From Kalaharituber pfeilii (lineage: Eukaryota; Ascomycota; Pezizomycetes; Pezizales; Pezizaceae): 64,000 bases of DNA. Position numbers and translations under genes: made by a program. A model generated the notes under the pieces. It did no database searches, was not told where the DNA came from, and was given only the letters and a program-made list of their open reading frames with translations. The stretch covers positions 310,001-374,000 of the forward strand of contig WHUZ01000035.1 in assembly GCA_015179045.1 (NCBI GenBank), read 5' to 3'. Positions 1 to 11,158 of the stretch are shown in pieces (positions within the stretch are counted from its first letter, which is position 1; each line of letters starts with the position of its first letter).

Positions 1-294
1 CCAGAAGCGGTTGTCTAGTTCAAGAGTGCTAAGTAAATAAGTAGGATAGCAATGCAAGTAATATATAGGACATGCGTTGCGTATTATGCATCCCCTGCGA
101 CGGGCATTGCAACTGGACACATATGCACCTTGAGAAAAGCGGGGAAGCGTAATTCTTGTCACCAAAAGGGTCAAAGTGTCAAAGCCAACGCAAGGCATGA
201 AATATAGCAGAACAACGATAATACTTAAGTGTAAGGAGGTGATAACTGATATTACAATTGTGCGTTGAATGTAAGAAAGAAGGAAAGCTCTTAC

Positions 295-555
295 CTTTAC
301 CCCCGGCCTGCCAGTTAGGGCGCCCTCAATTTTCAAGACAACTCCTTCAATCTTATCTGCAAATCCTGGTTCCCGTTTATGTGTGCGCTGTGTCGTAGCA
401 CCTTTCTTTGAGACTGATCCGGCAGCGGTTTTCTTGACGGTCGGCTTCCTTGGGGTTGACTGGCTTTTTGCCGTCGGCTTTGTAACTGCTTTCTTGATCT
501 TGGTGGTAATGGATGGGACTGCGGTGCGACCGTGTGATCGAGTTTGGACAGGCAT
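295..555 (-). CDS. small basic fungal protein, first exon only
   Basis: An ATG at 555 opens 87 codons ending at a GTAAGA donor (intron begins at 294). The peptide starts MPVQTRSHGRTA, is rich in Lys, Thr and Pro (KKAVTKPTAKKSQ, RKPTVKKTAA), and ends with a short amphipathic stretch (FADKIEGVVLKIEGALTGRPG). I recognise the general layout of small, basic, disordered ascomycete proteins that continue with a short conserved tail of the type RKMRGTDGKG. No such second exon is visible in bases 1-294, so it lies left of the window or has been lost. Possibly nuclear or nucleic-acid binding from its charge; this is inference. The start fits because the frame is closed just upstream. Confidence 0.55.
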
Positions 556-2521
556 TTCAACTAAGTACTGATTATGATTTCAACGCAATAATGACTCAGC
601 TCGAGAATGTAAAAAGCTGGCTTCGAAATTGGATTGCAGTCGTTTGTGGGCTTTCTGAGGAACTGCAGCTGAGAGATAGTATCAAATACCGTCTTTGTGC
701 TAGTAGCTGTCGTGAAAGCTTGATAAATATTGCAGAGGCGGTTTGAGCAGTTGTCAAGATGCTTCTGCAGTTATAAATTCGAATTGGTGCACAATCCAGT
801 AGAAAGGTGTTGGTTGGAAATTTAGTTGCGGCTGGTGCCCTTAAATAGTTTTCCAGCTAGCGGTCAGCCCTAGTATCACTGCACCCATGATGTGTAGGCA
901 CCCGTTTCATCCGCACCCGTCTGAGGCCTGGTCGACTGAGGACTATTCTACCTAGGTACTACACTCTGTCAAGCAATGCAAGTAGGAACATAGTAGAGTT
1001 CCCGGACTTCAGTGCTACTGCCGGTAATACTAGCTATAGCGCTCTAAGGCCAGTACGCAGTGTTACGACAGTTATTTTGTGCACCATTATTTTTTTCCAG
1101 ACATTGTTTACCGACATGTACACACCATTGCTGGCGTGAGTACTATGAATGGAAATCCGTGCCAATGATAGCCACCAAAATTACAGAATAATGGTGCTTA
1201 GGGGCAATATACTGGTCTTGGGGTAGCATGGGTCGCATTGGATCAGTGATAACGGTTGTCTGAGGGTCAAGTTCGCAACTAGGTTATCTACGAAGCTTGG
1301 AGGATGCGACCAATCTGATTGGCTGGATCCTACTAGGATCAAATGACCTGCAGATCAGGCCTTGAATGGATGACAATGTGCCAACGACCTTAAGTCTTAT
1401 TATGACGCTGACAGCTGTACATTATCGACGGTTTGAGTCTCGCGAAGATGCCTAGGAAGTGCGTCCGAGACTATATCCGACCTGCCTAATAAGTAAATGA
1501 CTCTTTTTCCTTACGTCTGCAGAAGTCGAGGTCATTATAGAAGACGGACAACTAGACCAGAGGATAAATGCCGAGGGCACTGTCCTGACGATCTCATCTG
1601 CCCAGGCACAATATAATAATTTCCTTACTGAACCCAGTCAATCTTCACTTGGGTGTGTTCTAATCTATTGAGCGCTGTAACAGCAGCATATTTTTATTTT
1701 TCCCCTTATTTGCTCGTTCTTGTCCTCAGTTCACGGTCTGACCTTACATTTAGGCGTATTCCATCAGGTGGATGTGCAGAATGAAACAGTTGGGATCTTT
1801 CGGCCACGTTCGAGAACCAAATTACTACCGTGCATTCTCACCACTGTCTTGAAAAGATCAACCAATGGGGCTCCGCGGGTTAGGTTTGACGCATATACTC
1901 TAAATGGCGACCAAGGCCCAGTATACAGTAAGTATACATGTTCAGAACCTCTCTATTCCCCAGAGAGCAGCTTACTAGCACTCACTAATGACTACAGCAC
2001 AATTCACGATGAAGTCCTTTGAAAGTAGATTACAAGGCATTTATCCTTACCTCTTAATAATACCTAAGCACGATATGTATCCCACACTTCTGCAATTCTA
2101 TTGAATTCAAGAATGCCGAAATACGTGCACCCGTATCAATCCAAGCCCATAAGTGTCCTGAAATAGGTGATCTGCCACTGAAATGCTCGAACTTGCCATT
2201 GCCTGGCCAGTCTATCATATGGAAAACCGCTATGTGATACAAATGTGTTACTTCAGATTCTTTTTCTACACTACATAGACAGTCTCTACTTGCCTAACCA
2301 GCCGCGGCTTCATGCACGCTACGGCACCGCTGGAGAACAAAGACAGCCGTATTGTCGATCAACGTGTGCAGTTTTGGATCCGGCGACAAGGCTGTCATCA
2401 GCCGCGTCATGCATACTCCTAAATACCTACAGCACAAGGTGTACATAAATTTTATATACATAGTGTACCCCATTGTAAACACGTCTGAAAAAGCATGGAA
2501 CCACAGCAGTTCGTATGACAT
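556..2521. other. intergenic, no supported gene
   Basis: No complete gene is visible. Two stretches read somewhat like protein: 1502-1670 on the plus strand (one open frame containing EVIIEDGQLDQRINAEG) and 1720-2022 on the plus strand, which has only a TTG start. Neither has a family I recognise nor convincing splice partners; they may be relics. Confidence 0.5.
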
Positions 2522-2610
2522 GACTCATTAATAGACCCTGCCATGGCGAACAGCTGCACGCGGGGTCACGTGACAAAAAAAAAAAAGAAAAAAAAAAAGA
2601 CTCATTAATA
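2522..2610 (+). mobile_element. ultra-short poly(A) retroposon, family A copy 1
   Basis: A 41-nt body (2534-2574, beginning gACCCTGCCATGGC) is followed by an A-rich tail (2575-2598, A12-G-A11). The whole is bracketed by a perfect 12-bp direct repeat GACTCATTAATA at 2522-2533 and 2599-2610. That is the signature of a target-primed retrotransposition event. ACCCTG at the 5' end can pair with CGGGGT (one G-U pair) to close a stem-loop, followed by CACGTGAC and the tail. No Pol III A or B box and no coding capacity is seen. A second copy lies at 46402-46492. Confidence 0.8.
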
Positions 2611-5440
2611 AACCAGTGTTTCAGCTTGATCCACCTAGTTTGCTCTCATACATGATATATAAAATATATGTCCTAAGTAGCGTTACCTGGGAACGCTTCC
2701 TGTTAAGCTATCTAATTTATATGAAGGAGCTTTCAAGTTCATTCTCAACCCGAACATAAAGTTAAGCCTAAAGAAGCCGAGTGAGGGGTATTACAACTGC
2801 TACAGGATGGCTTCAAGTATCAATGATTCAACAGTCGAAGCGGTAGATGTTGTCGAATGTGGGCAGTATCGAGAGCTCATGTATGTACCGCAGGTTCGAC
2901 CTTCCATGTTGGTCACTTAGAGGGTGTCTCTTATGCAAGTGGCTGATGTCGTGCTACAGTGACCAACCTCAAGCACTTATCGGTCTTCTCGGAATGTTTG
3001 ATGACATTTTACGGGCTCCAATGATAAACATCATTCTACAGCCAGCCATGTACCTTTGCGTTGTTGATAAAAGGTTGTGATATAAAGGTTGCAGTACCAG
3101 ATACGGAGTTGCTGTTTTCCCAGAGTGAAAGTTAAGCTCAAACCTGCGTAATTGCTAGCAGATGCCGGCCGCAGTTGAGTCATCCAATACAACAATCGTC
3201 ACGACTCCTTCACCGCCACCCACCATCCTCTACCTTATCTAATCTTAAGCTTGAGTTGCCCACGCCAGTTCGCCCAAATCCCGGGATAGTCGAAAGCAAC
3301 TCTTAGACTACTGACAATCTCAGCCAATCCTAGAACATTCATGCGTCTATTGAGTCATGGGCTTACGGCCAATACCACTCTACTGTTATAGATGCAGCCC
3401 TAGTTGTATAAATATTTAACAAACCGATCTGTTCAACATACATGTCTACCATCCAAATCGACTCCCTCCATGCATCTACCGCAGGTCTGACGCACTCCTG
3501 CTGTATACGTAACACTACAGGCCTCACATCTCCTCGGATTAGATCTCATGCTCGAAACCCCAGATTCATTGTGATCTCTACATCATTAAGCCACATCTAC
3601 CAATGACAAAACTCCCTACAGCACAGTACTGGTATATATTGCCACGCAAACCCAACAAGCTTTTAAGTGACCCGTTCCGGGCTCACTTGCTATCAATATC
3701 AATGACCACGCAGACCAGCATAGATCTGTCACAGTATCACGGCCTTGAACAACATTGATGAGTTCTAAGCCAATATCTTTACCCGCACTACCAAAAGCCA
3801 TCTAAGTTGTCATCATCTCGATATGATCCACAAGTTTTCAAAAGCAGCTATATACATTTCGATCAAATCTCTTCGTGCATTTATCAACTGCCGTTATGTG
3901 AAGGATCGTATAGCAACCTCAAGCTCGAGTTCACAGTGCCTCCCGCGGAGACGTGTCCTGCCGCCACGTAAACCGAACCATGTATTCAACCCATTCTGAC
4001 TCATTGCACTTTAAAGATCGCTAACTACTCGCTCTACTAGACCACCAGGGGCCCATAACATTTTTCCAAACAGTATGTTTTCCCCCAAGGTTAGGTGTAC
4101 ACGTAAGCTCCCCACAACTTGCCAGTTTAGTCACACTCACGTGACTCAGATTCATGTTGTCTAAAGTGGTAGTCATTGTATGATTATATAAGCAGCACGT
4201 CTGCTGGAGGCAGAATGCGGCTACATTGCCTCTTCTGGGCAGATTAATGAAATCGAAATTTGAAGCTGGCGGCAGGGAAAAACTGTCGTACAGTAGTTTA
4301 ATTACTTTGCTTTCATATGCAACTGGAGTCTTCGTAACATGACTAAAATATACAGGCCTCTCTGAATTCAGGTGTCGCCGTCGGACAGTGAGGTGACAGA
4401 ACATTAACTCAAACATGCTGGCCACCCAAGAGAATTTGCCTCCTATAGGCTTATAAATTGCCTTATGGCTTACAGAAATTAGAAAAATTTCATGCAGCGT
4501 GATTACAGCAGTCCCGACCTTCAACCCCACTAAATAAAGGGTTCTAGATCTCCTCCGCTTTAGATATCAGTACTTAAACGGAGCTAGAGAATAAGCCTAT
4601 TCCTTGAGGTCGCGATATGCATCTGAGAGGACCCCACTTGCCAAAACTATAAAAATGCTCCTTTTAAATTTTCAAAAAAGGATTTCGGTTCTCTAATGTC
4701 CATTCATGTGGTCTATTGTTCCTCCGCAATTTTCTTGCTATTTATTGACTTTCTGTCATTTTGGGAGGATACTCAAAAGTGATGCAGTGGGAGTCCGCTC
4801 GGATGCATTCCTCGCGATCCCAAGCTCTATGGAGCGTTGGAACTTTACGTAAACGTTATCAGGTTTCTCAATCAAGTAACATTAGAATAACAAATGGGGC
4901 ACAATGAAAGCGAGGCATAGTAGCTTTTATATACTTAGGTAAATACCATTACCGAGTCCATACTTGAAATTACGCTTCTTACGCCTGTAATCCATCCTGT
5001 TTTTTTTCCATCAATTGATCTCAGACCTTTTTAGATTCTTTTTCCCATACAAAGGTCATTTGATGTGCTTTATTTTACAGGTGGTACGCCTAAAAGATAA
5101 ATGCTCCTCTACAGTTAGACCTAACTGTAGAATCGAACTGCAGAATCAAACTAGAATTTTGAATTCTATACCTTTTTTGACACCTATACCACTGCACTAA
5201 CATAGGTGACCTGTTATTTTTATTCTCCTGGTTCTACCTATCCTACTACTCCTCCAGCAACCACTCTCACTCTGTAGCCACTTTGCAGCTACTCTGTTTT
5301 TAAATTTCAAAGACAAAATATTATAAAATGAATTTTTATTGAACAATAAACTTGTAGCTAACAAGTACATGAGTACAATAAAAGCATATTCAATTATTAC
5401 AGTAGCAATAACATTTAAAGTGTGAAGATAAAATAGCATT
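2611..5440. other. intergenic, no supported gene
   Basis: Sequence of mixed composition with many stops. The longest open frame (4021-4530, minus, 169 codons) begins at a GTG, contains no recognisable domain and is not flanked by splice sites that extend it, so I do not call it a gene. Confidence 0.5.
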
Positions 5441-5447
5441 AGAAGTA

Positions 5448-5484
<37 letters not shown>

Positions 5485-5490
5485 GTATCT
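5441..5490 (-). mobile_element. poly(T) tract of 30 flanked by a target-site duplication
   Basis: T30 (5451-5480) lies between two identical copies of AGAAGTATCT (5441-5450 and 5481-5490). The duplication may be up to 4 bp longer, because the edges merge with the T run. Read on the minus strand this is a bare poly(A) tail inserted with a target-site duplication, that is, a retrotransposition event truncated to the tail alone. Confidence 0.7.
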
Positions 5491-6408
5491 TTAGATATTA
5501 TAGATAAGATGTAAAAGTTGGTCTGGTGAGAGTAACTTTAGAAGATTTATCAGCAGGTAACAGGTAACATTAAAAGCGTATTAGTGATATAGATGTCAAG
5601 AGTAAAATAAGTGCATTTAAGAAAAAAAAAATTTTTTTTCCTTTTTCATGTATTGTCACGAACATATTCACATTTACGTAATATTTATTTTCACACGAAG
5701 GGATGCACAAGTGACGTGGTTCTCAGAAGTGGGTTTAAGTAAATTTAGACTACAAAAACCAAGGAACATAATTAGTAACATTTATTCATCATTAAAGTCT
5801 TCGAGTAATATCTTAGGAACATCTGAGTAAAGATTAAGCGCGCCATAGAGAAAGGATACAGCATTCCATATCTCAACTTACCCTGAACCGGCTCGCACAG
5901 TTTAGTGTGGTTCCCAAACATTGCTAGCAAACTCCAAATCAACTAAAATAGGCGCTGGCGTGGCAAATCTAGCAGAACTTGGAGACCGGAAAGGTGTTAC
6001 TGGTAGTCCCTACGTATATTGACCTAAATATGTTTCTTCCAATGCCAAGGCGAGTGGGGAGCGGATTTATGCAGTTCCTGCGCTACATAGCCACCCGTTA
6101 GCAGGGTGTTAGGATCATCCTAATTCCGCTCATGCCGGTTACTGCAATTGCTTGTGGGGCAGCCTTTGTTGGTTTCCACCAGTCTGGCCATAGCTGCTGT
6201 AGGTAGTCTAAGAAGTGCCCGTATCGTGTTTCCCTCACTTGCTTTGTATCGTTTTAGATTACGGCGGCCTCTGTACTAGGAGGATTCCAGAGCGTTCTGA
6301 GAACGTCAGAGATCTCATTTCATTGAAAATTGTAACAGGAATTGCAGAGGAAAAGCGGAAAGGGAAACGAAATAAAGGAAACCGTGATTAGGTTTCCTGG
6401 CTGCACAG

Positions 6409-6495
6409 CCCAGGAGGTTTGTTTTGTTTTGTTTTTAAAAAAAAGAAAAATCAGTACTCGTATACCGCCTCGTGGACTATTACGAGATCCCAGGA
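6409..6495 (-). mobile_element. ultra-short A-rich-tailed retroposon, family B copy 4
   Basis: Read on the minus strand from 6488, the body (ATCTCGTAATAGTCC... GGCGGTATACGAGTACTGA) is followed by a T-rich stretch and an A-rich tail of AAAAC/AAAAC units ending near 6416. Direct repeats CCCAGGA flank the unit at 6409-6415 and 6489-6495. The body aligns with the copies at 10634, 61752 and 63518 (shared CTCG, ATAG, GGCGG, ACGAGTA, TGAT landmarks in the same order) but is the most diverged. CTCGTA and TACGAG can pair to close a hairpin. Confidence 0.65.
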
Positions 6496-6732
6496 ATGGG
6501 CTAAAGGACGAATGGTAACGCGGTGAAATACAAATTGAGAGGGAATTGAAAAACGGGGAAGTTGTGATGAAGTGGTATACCTGACAGATGTCAAAAGATC
6601 CCTACTGAAAAATCTTCTCAAAGAGAGTAGCCTAGTTCAACGAGAGACCTATAGTAATCTTGCGTATCTCGTAGGTGCGTTTAGATACAAGCCCATCGCT
6701 AGTATCCTCAAACGATTTGCCAAGTGAATGTT

Positions 6733-6863
6733 GACCTTCCTATTGCGGTTTCTTCTGATCTTGTGCGCTGAATCTCTGGTTACGTACTAATGTAATCAAC
6801 ACTGAACCGTCGGCAGCCAGGCTACCTCTGCGGTGTGTACGGACCTTCCTATTGCGATTTCTT
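6733..6863. repeat. 22-bp direct repeat pair
   Basis: GACCTTCCTATTGCGGTTTC at 6733-6752 recurs with one G-to-A change at 842-861 of the same 6-kb block (6842-6861); both copies continue with TT. The spacing is 109 bp. The intervening 87 bp has no tail or inverted ends, so the origin is unclear. Confidence 0.6.
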
Positions 6864-6985
6864 TATTTGATTCAGCCTGGGAACGATAACATTTTCTTTC
6901 ATCGCTGGAAACGTATATTAATAGAGAGAACGATAACAGGTGATATTATGCATCGCTCCCTGCTGACCTAGTGGCCGCCACTTAG

Positions 6986-7011
6986 GGTTGGGCTCCGCTA
7001 GGAGCCCAACC
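6986..7011. repeat. perfect 11-bp inverted repeat (hairpin)
   Basis: GGTTGGGCTCC (6986-6996), loop GCTA, then GGAGCCCAACC (7001-7011). Every position pairs. There is no T tract after it and no gene beside it. Confidence 0.75.
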
Positions 7012-8279
7012 AAAGCAAGTAACTCCGTTTAGTCAGCGCCTGGTTACGATTTAGGTATTTAAGGAAACTTATTCTCTGTAACCTATAATAAACATCATTA
7101 TAATTGGTACCTAACTCGAGCGCCATATTTATACCCTTTGTTTAATTCTCTACCGGTTGGATGGGAAATTAATCTCGACAATGCAGTGTCGTGAACCGCC
7201 CACTACCGATAGTTCGGTGGTGGATCCAGACGCTCATTTACCAAAACCCCATGATGCGGAGAGCCCGCGAGTTTCCTTCTTAGTCCCATATGTAGGCGTT
7301 GGAAGTCATCAAATATCCGAGGGAAGGAGGCTAGTGATTCTAGATCTTGGCGGACATGGTTGTGGAAATCTAGGACATTATTGTTATTAAGTCCTAGAAC
7401 ATGAGGCTCCGCTATCCACTATTCTTCCCCTGGGGGCTCAACATAGGTTTAAAGGTTAGCCACCAGTCAAAAACAATGATTACAAAATCCCGAGAAATCC
7501 AACCTTTTCCACGGTATTAATGTCTTTGTATCTCATAAGCAAGGCGTAATATATTATAATGCTGTGAATCCCGCCGATAGTCCGGCTGAAAGATGCATAT
7601 GTGCAGGCTTGCCAGATTAGCAGTTGACCGTAACTTGATGACTTGATATCAGAGCATGACAATCTCAGCTTCAATGTGTCCCCGAATGAATAGATATTTG
7701 CCTGCATAATCTTCACATATAAGGAACACTTAAGAAGGCACAAACGTAGTACGACAGTATCGACTAGCTGTAGGTTCAATGCAGGAAAAAGTTGCTAATA
7801 TCCCTTCACATTCGCCCCCAGCCCTGAAGGTTAATTCAACTGTGGGTCGCCTAGTTCACAATTTAATTTCAGAACTCATGAGTTAGCATTTATACAGTAC
7901 AAACTACCGGTAATCCCCTTACCTTGCTCATTTGGGAGGAAAAGTGAATTCCGTCTTTGAATCGACATGATCTCACGACGCTTAAAAGAGGTGAGGTTGA
8001 AACATTTAGAAAGTTAGCTAATTTTCTTACTTTTGTTGAAAAGTTTACGTCCTACCATTTTCCTCCTTTCACTTGCGTCAGCTTGTCTCTATTTCTTCAA
8101 TCCCATACCACAGGCTTCAAAGTCTCCACTATCAAAAATCCGTGTAGAAAATACGGACCAGAGTGGTAGTCATAAAGCTAACACAGTAGGACATGACGGG
8201 ATGTTGGACTAGGCACCAGTAACTTGGTTCACCCACTCTCCAAAACGCTCAAGCTTCAAGACAGACCCTTACTCAGTTT

Positions 8280-9955
8280 CGAGCAAGGTCACTGCTTGTC
8301 CAGATACGTTCGAGGGAGACTCCGAGGAATTTCTTGCGGAATATTCATCAGACTCTCCAGAAAATATGCGCATCTGAATTGATGATCCTAAGAAGGAAAA
8401 CTATATAGAGCAGCTTAGCCGCGACCAAAAACAACTCCTTGTTTCCTTTTGCTCCCAGACGGTAGTAAAGAGTCGGAAGACGATATACTAGGCGATGGAT
8501 ATGGCGGCGGAAAGCAGGGTCGATGGATGAGTAGGCAAGAAAAAATCGACGCTTGTACAGTATAATCTGGCACGAAGGACGATTAGCAACCATGCATTGG
8601 AAACTTGGATGCAGAAGTAGGTCCCCTCCAAGTATTCTCCTAACTGGCCATTTCTGAAGGGTCTTCCACCCTTGACAAAATTCGCACAACAGTTTATATA
8701 CCGTCATCAAAATCCCGCAGGAGGTTGCGAAGATAAGAAGTTTTTGTAATGAATGCATTCCTCAGTGATAAAAATTTTGGACTTGGTATGGGGTCAATCT
8801 AACTCCTTTCATGGCTTGTCCGCTTTTTTAAAGTTCTTTTCAGTCATTCAAACTGCCTGTAGTAGCCTGTCTCAAAATTTAGGAACGATTGTCCAAGCCA
8901 TTTCTGGAGCTCTTTCATTGGCAATTAGGATTGATCGAATCTTGTCTACAATATCACGAACCCCCGGGAAAGCATTTTATATCTCCCATGCATACATCTG
9001 CAAGGCACTCCTGTGGTAGATCATTTGACTGTATCTTTCCTCCGCTTAGCAATTGCACGCTGCCGGAAAATCAAAATGAAATTAACCCTTTGAAGCCCAC
9101 AGTCTTGAGTTATCCTATTACTGGCCCTGCAGCAGAACGATATTATCTGGAACATCCATTTTCACTTCCTCCAATCTTTGTCGAAGCACTTAGGAGGTAT
9201 CATCAGAGTAGCGCATCGAATTTATGTGACGGACTCTGGGAAGAGATGACAATTAATTCCGTTGGATACTGGTGGCGCGCCCAAGCTGCAGCATTTATTC
9301 TACGCCTGAAAGAATCCGCAATGCAGCATGTCCGAGATATGAGAATGAATAAGCTTGGTCATGGGAGTAACCCCAGTAAAAAGCAATTGAATGTCGGACG
9401 GGAGTGTCCTTCGGAGGACAAGCGTTATTGCAAATTAATATCAATGCCTTTTCCTCTCGCTCGAGGATCCCTTTCACTTCACGTACGCCACGGAATAAAG
9501 GTATTGAAATGAAGCTTGTGGATCTCCCTAGATATATTTCGGCTGCGGGGACTTTATAACGCGAAATCCCCTCAGGTACAAATATACGGGATTCATCAGC
9601 ACTGAAGACCCTGACGTGCTGGTAGAGTCTCAAACTCGTTCCCTCACCCACCCGCCGCCAAAAGACAAAAGCGAAGAATGGTCGAGAGCTCCAAAATGGA
9701 CCTGGTACTGGTCAGATATCCCTCGACTGAATGTTGGTCCAGAGGAGCAGCTAGTAAAGCTGGGGGGTGGTAACCGGACTGAGATGACATTGAGTTGGAT
9801 GCTACAGTTAATGATGGCACTTGAGGCGGATGGTTGGGTTGGAACGAGGGGGAAGCGGCTGGAATAGGTTGATTGACCAGTTGCGTTGCAGGATGCAAGA
9901 AACCGTTCCTGGAGGTGGGAACAAAAGGAAGTTGGGTGGGTCCCCGCTAGAATAA
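8280..9955 (+). pseudogene. fucosyltransferase-like protein, broken by frameshifts
   Basis: Plus-strand fragments in all three frames line up, in order, with a fungal family having an HVRHG-type sugar-nucleotide site. They are NHALETWMQ then YRHQNPAGGCEDKKF (about 8590-8746), MNAFLSDKNFGLGMGS (8749-8803), PMHTSARHSCGRSFDCIF with a continuous frame through GYWWRAQAAAFILRLKESA to SLHVRHGIK (8980-9500), EMKLVDLPRYISAA (9505-9547), FISTEDPDVLVES and WYWSDIPRLN through ALEADGWVGTR (9580-9849), and GSGWNRLIDQLRCRM (9851-9897). Joining them needs one missing base near 9501, one missing base near 9546-9551 and one extra G in the five-G run 9848-9852, besides an in-frame TAG near 8611 and further lesions 5'. 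The family would be a Golgi/secretory glycosyltransferase, but the catalytic assignment is inference from motifs. Stop of the last frame is 9953-9955; the 5' limit is uncertain. Confidence 0.7.
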
Positions 9956-10626
9956 GCGTCGTCACTTATGATGCCCTTCAAAGCCCGTTTGTATGCAGCA
10001 ATAGCCAACGTTCAGGGACAATTTTTTTGATGGCAATGGAATCTTAAATAGAAATATTACGGCCCTTGAGAGCACTACCTGGTTTGGTCAAGGGGGGGTG
10101 CTGCAAACGTGGAGTTCAGGAGTATATGGTTTCTTTTTTCTTGTCAATGGCTTTAGCTTTCAACTCTCACTGTGTTTGAGCTTTTTCGCCTGTCATCATG
10201 TACATTGTCGATATCGGCTCACAGGCCATATTCGCGATTCTTCTCTGGGCCCACCTCCCAACTGTTGAAGAGGCGGAATGAGCCGTTGTCACACTTAGCT
10301 TTTCGATCTAGTCATAGCAACCCTTCAACTGATAAGAAGCTATTGAAGTTCTTTAAAACATGCCGTCTGCAGCTTGGACTGTACGTACACTGACTGACCT
10401 TAAACCTCGACTGTCCTAGCACGGCGTTGAGATTGTGGGGCTGCGTTGGTTGTCAGGCAAGCGGACGGCAGTTGTGCCGCTAATACTATGGACGACGGCA
10501 AACCAGTCCGTCTAGCGAACGAAGATGTTGACTGTCGACTGCTACATTTGTGCGGTCTCGTTGAACAAGTTACAGTTAGTGTGCTAAGTACTTGTACTAC
10601 TATCAAACTTTCGGTCGTTCCATGCC

Positions 10627-10698
10627 CGTGACTCCTCGCCATAGCCATAGGGCGGCATGCGAGTAACGATATATAAAAAAAAAAAAAAAAACGTGACT
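10627..10698 (+). mobile_element. ultra-short poly(A) retroposon, family B copy 1
   Basis: A body of about 41 nt (10634-10674: cCTCGCCATAGCCATAGG ... GGCATGCGAGTAACGATATAT) is followed by A17 (10675-10691). A 7-bp direct repeat CGTGACT flanks it at 10627-10633 and 10692-10698. CTCGC and GCGAG close a hairpin. The copy at 61752 has the same start, the same GGGCGGCA centre and the same tail junction. Confidence 0.75.
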
Positions 10699-11158
10699 AG
10701 AGAAAAGTAAGCTCGTTCTTTGCACTTTCCGCTCAGTTCTGGTTCTTCTCGCCAAACATAGATGAGGCTGAGTACTTGTGTGTTTGTGTAAGAGCTGTAC
10801 CTGAAATTGCAAGGACCATGTCACGGCGACATCTTGCGGTTCGACACCGACTTCATGCCATAGCAGTCTCGATTATGCACTTGTACACCCTCGCAATTTC
10901 ATGTTTTCTTGCCGTGAATGCAGGCCGGCCGGTACTAGTACTGCAACGGTAAGTATACTATGTACTTACCGTGGTAGTATTCTATCCCAGGAGATGTTTG
11001 AAACAGAGCAGCATTCGACGCCTGGGGCGGACGCATGCTTTAGGAGGTGGCAGAAGCGCACTGGCCATGGGCGGACTCCGACTCTCAGGAAGTGTTCTCA
11101 ACGGGCCGGTTCGGGCCGAAGAAAGGTGTGGGTGGCCTGCAGCAGCCTGGACAAAAGA

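Larger units (their letters stand above)
5491..8279. other. intergenic with scattered repeats
   Basis: AT-rich from 5500 to 5830, including an A9T8 tract near 5622-5640. No gene is supported. It contains the retroposon at 6409-6495, a 22-bp direct repeat and a perfect hairpin, listed separately. A plus-strand frame at 7157-7390 has no recognised domain. Confidence 0.5.

Noticed and set aside
1720..2022. 100-codon plus-strand frame
   Set aside because: Starts only at TTG, no recognised domain and no supporting exon structure.
4021..4530. 169-codon open frame on the minus strand
   Set aside because: GTG start, no domain, no splice partners; a frame this long is expected by chance in 64 kb.
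8348..8758. 136-codon minus-strand frame
   Set aside because: Lies opposite plus-strand fragments that match the fucosyltransferase-like pseudogene; treated as its shadow.
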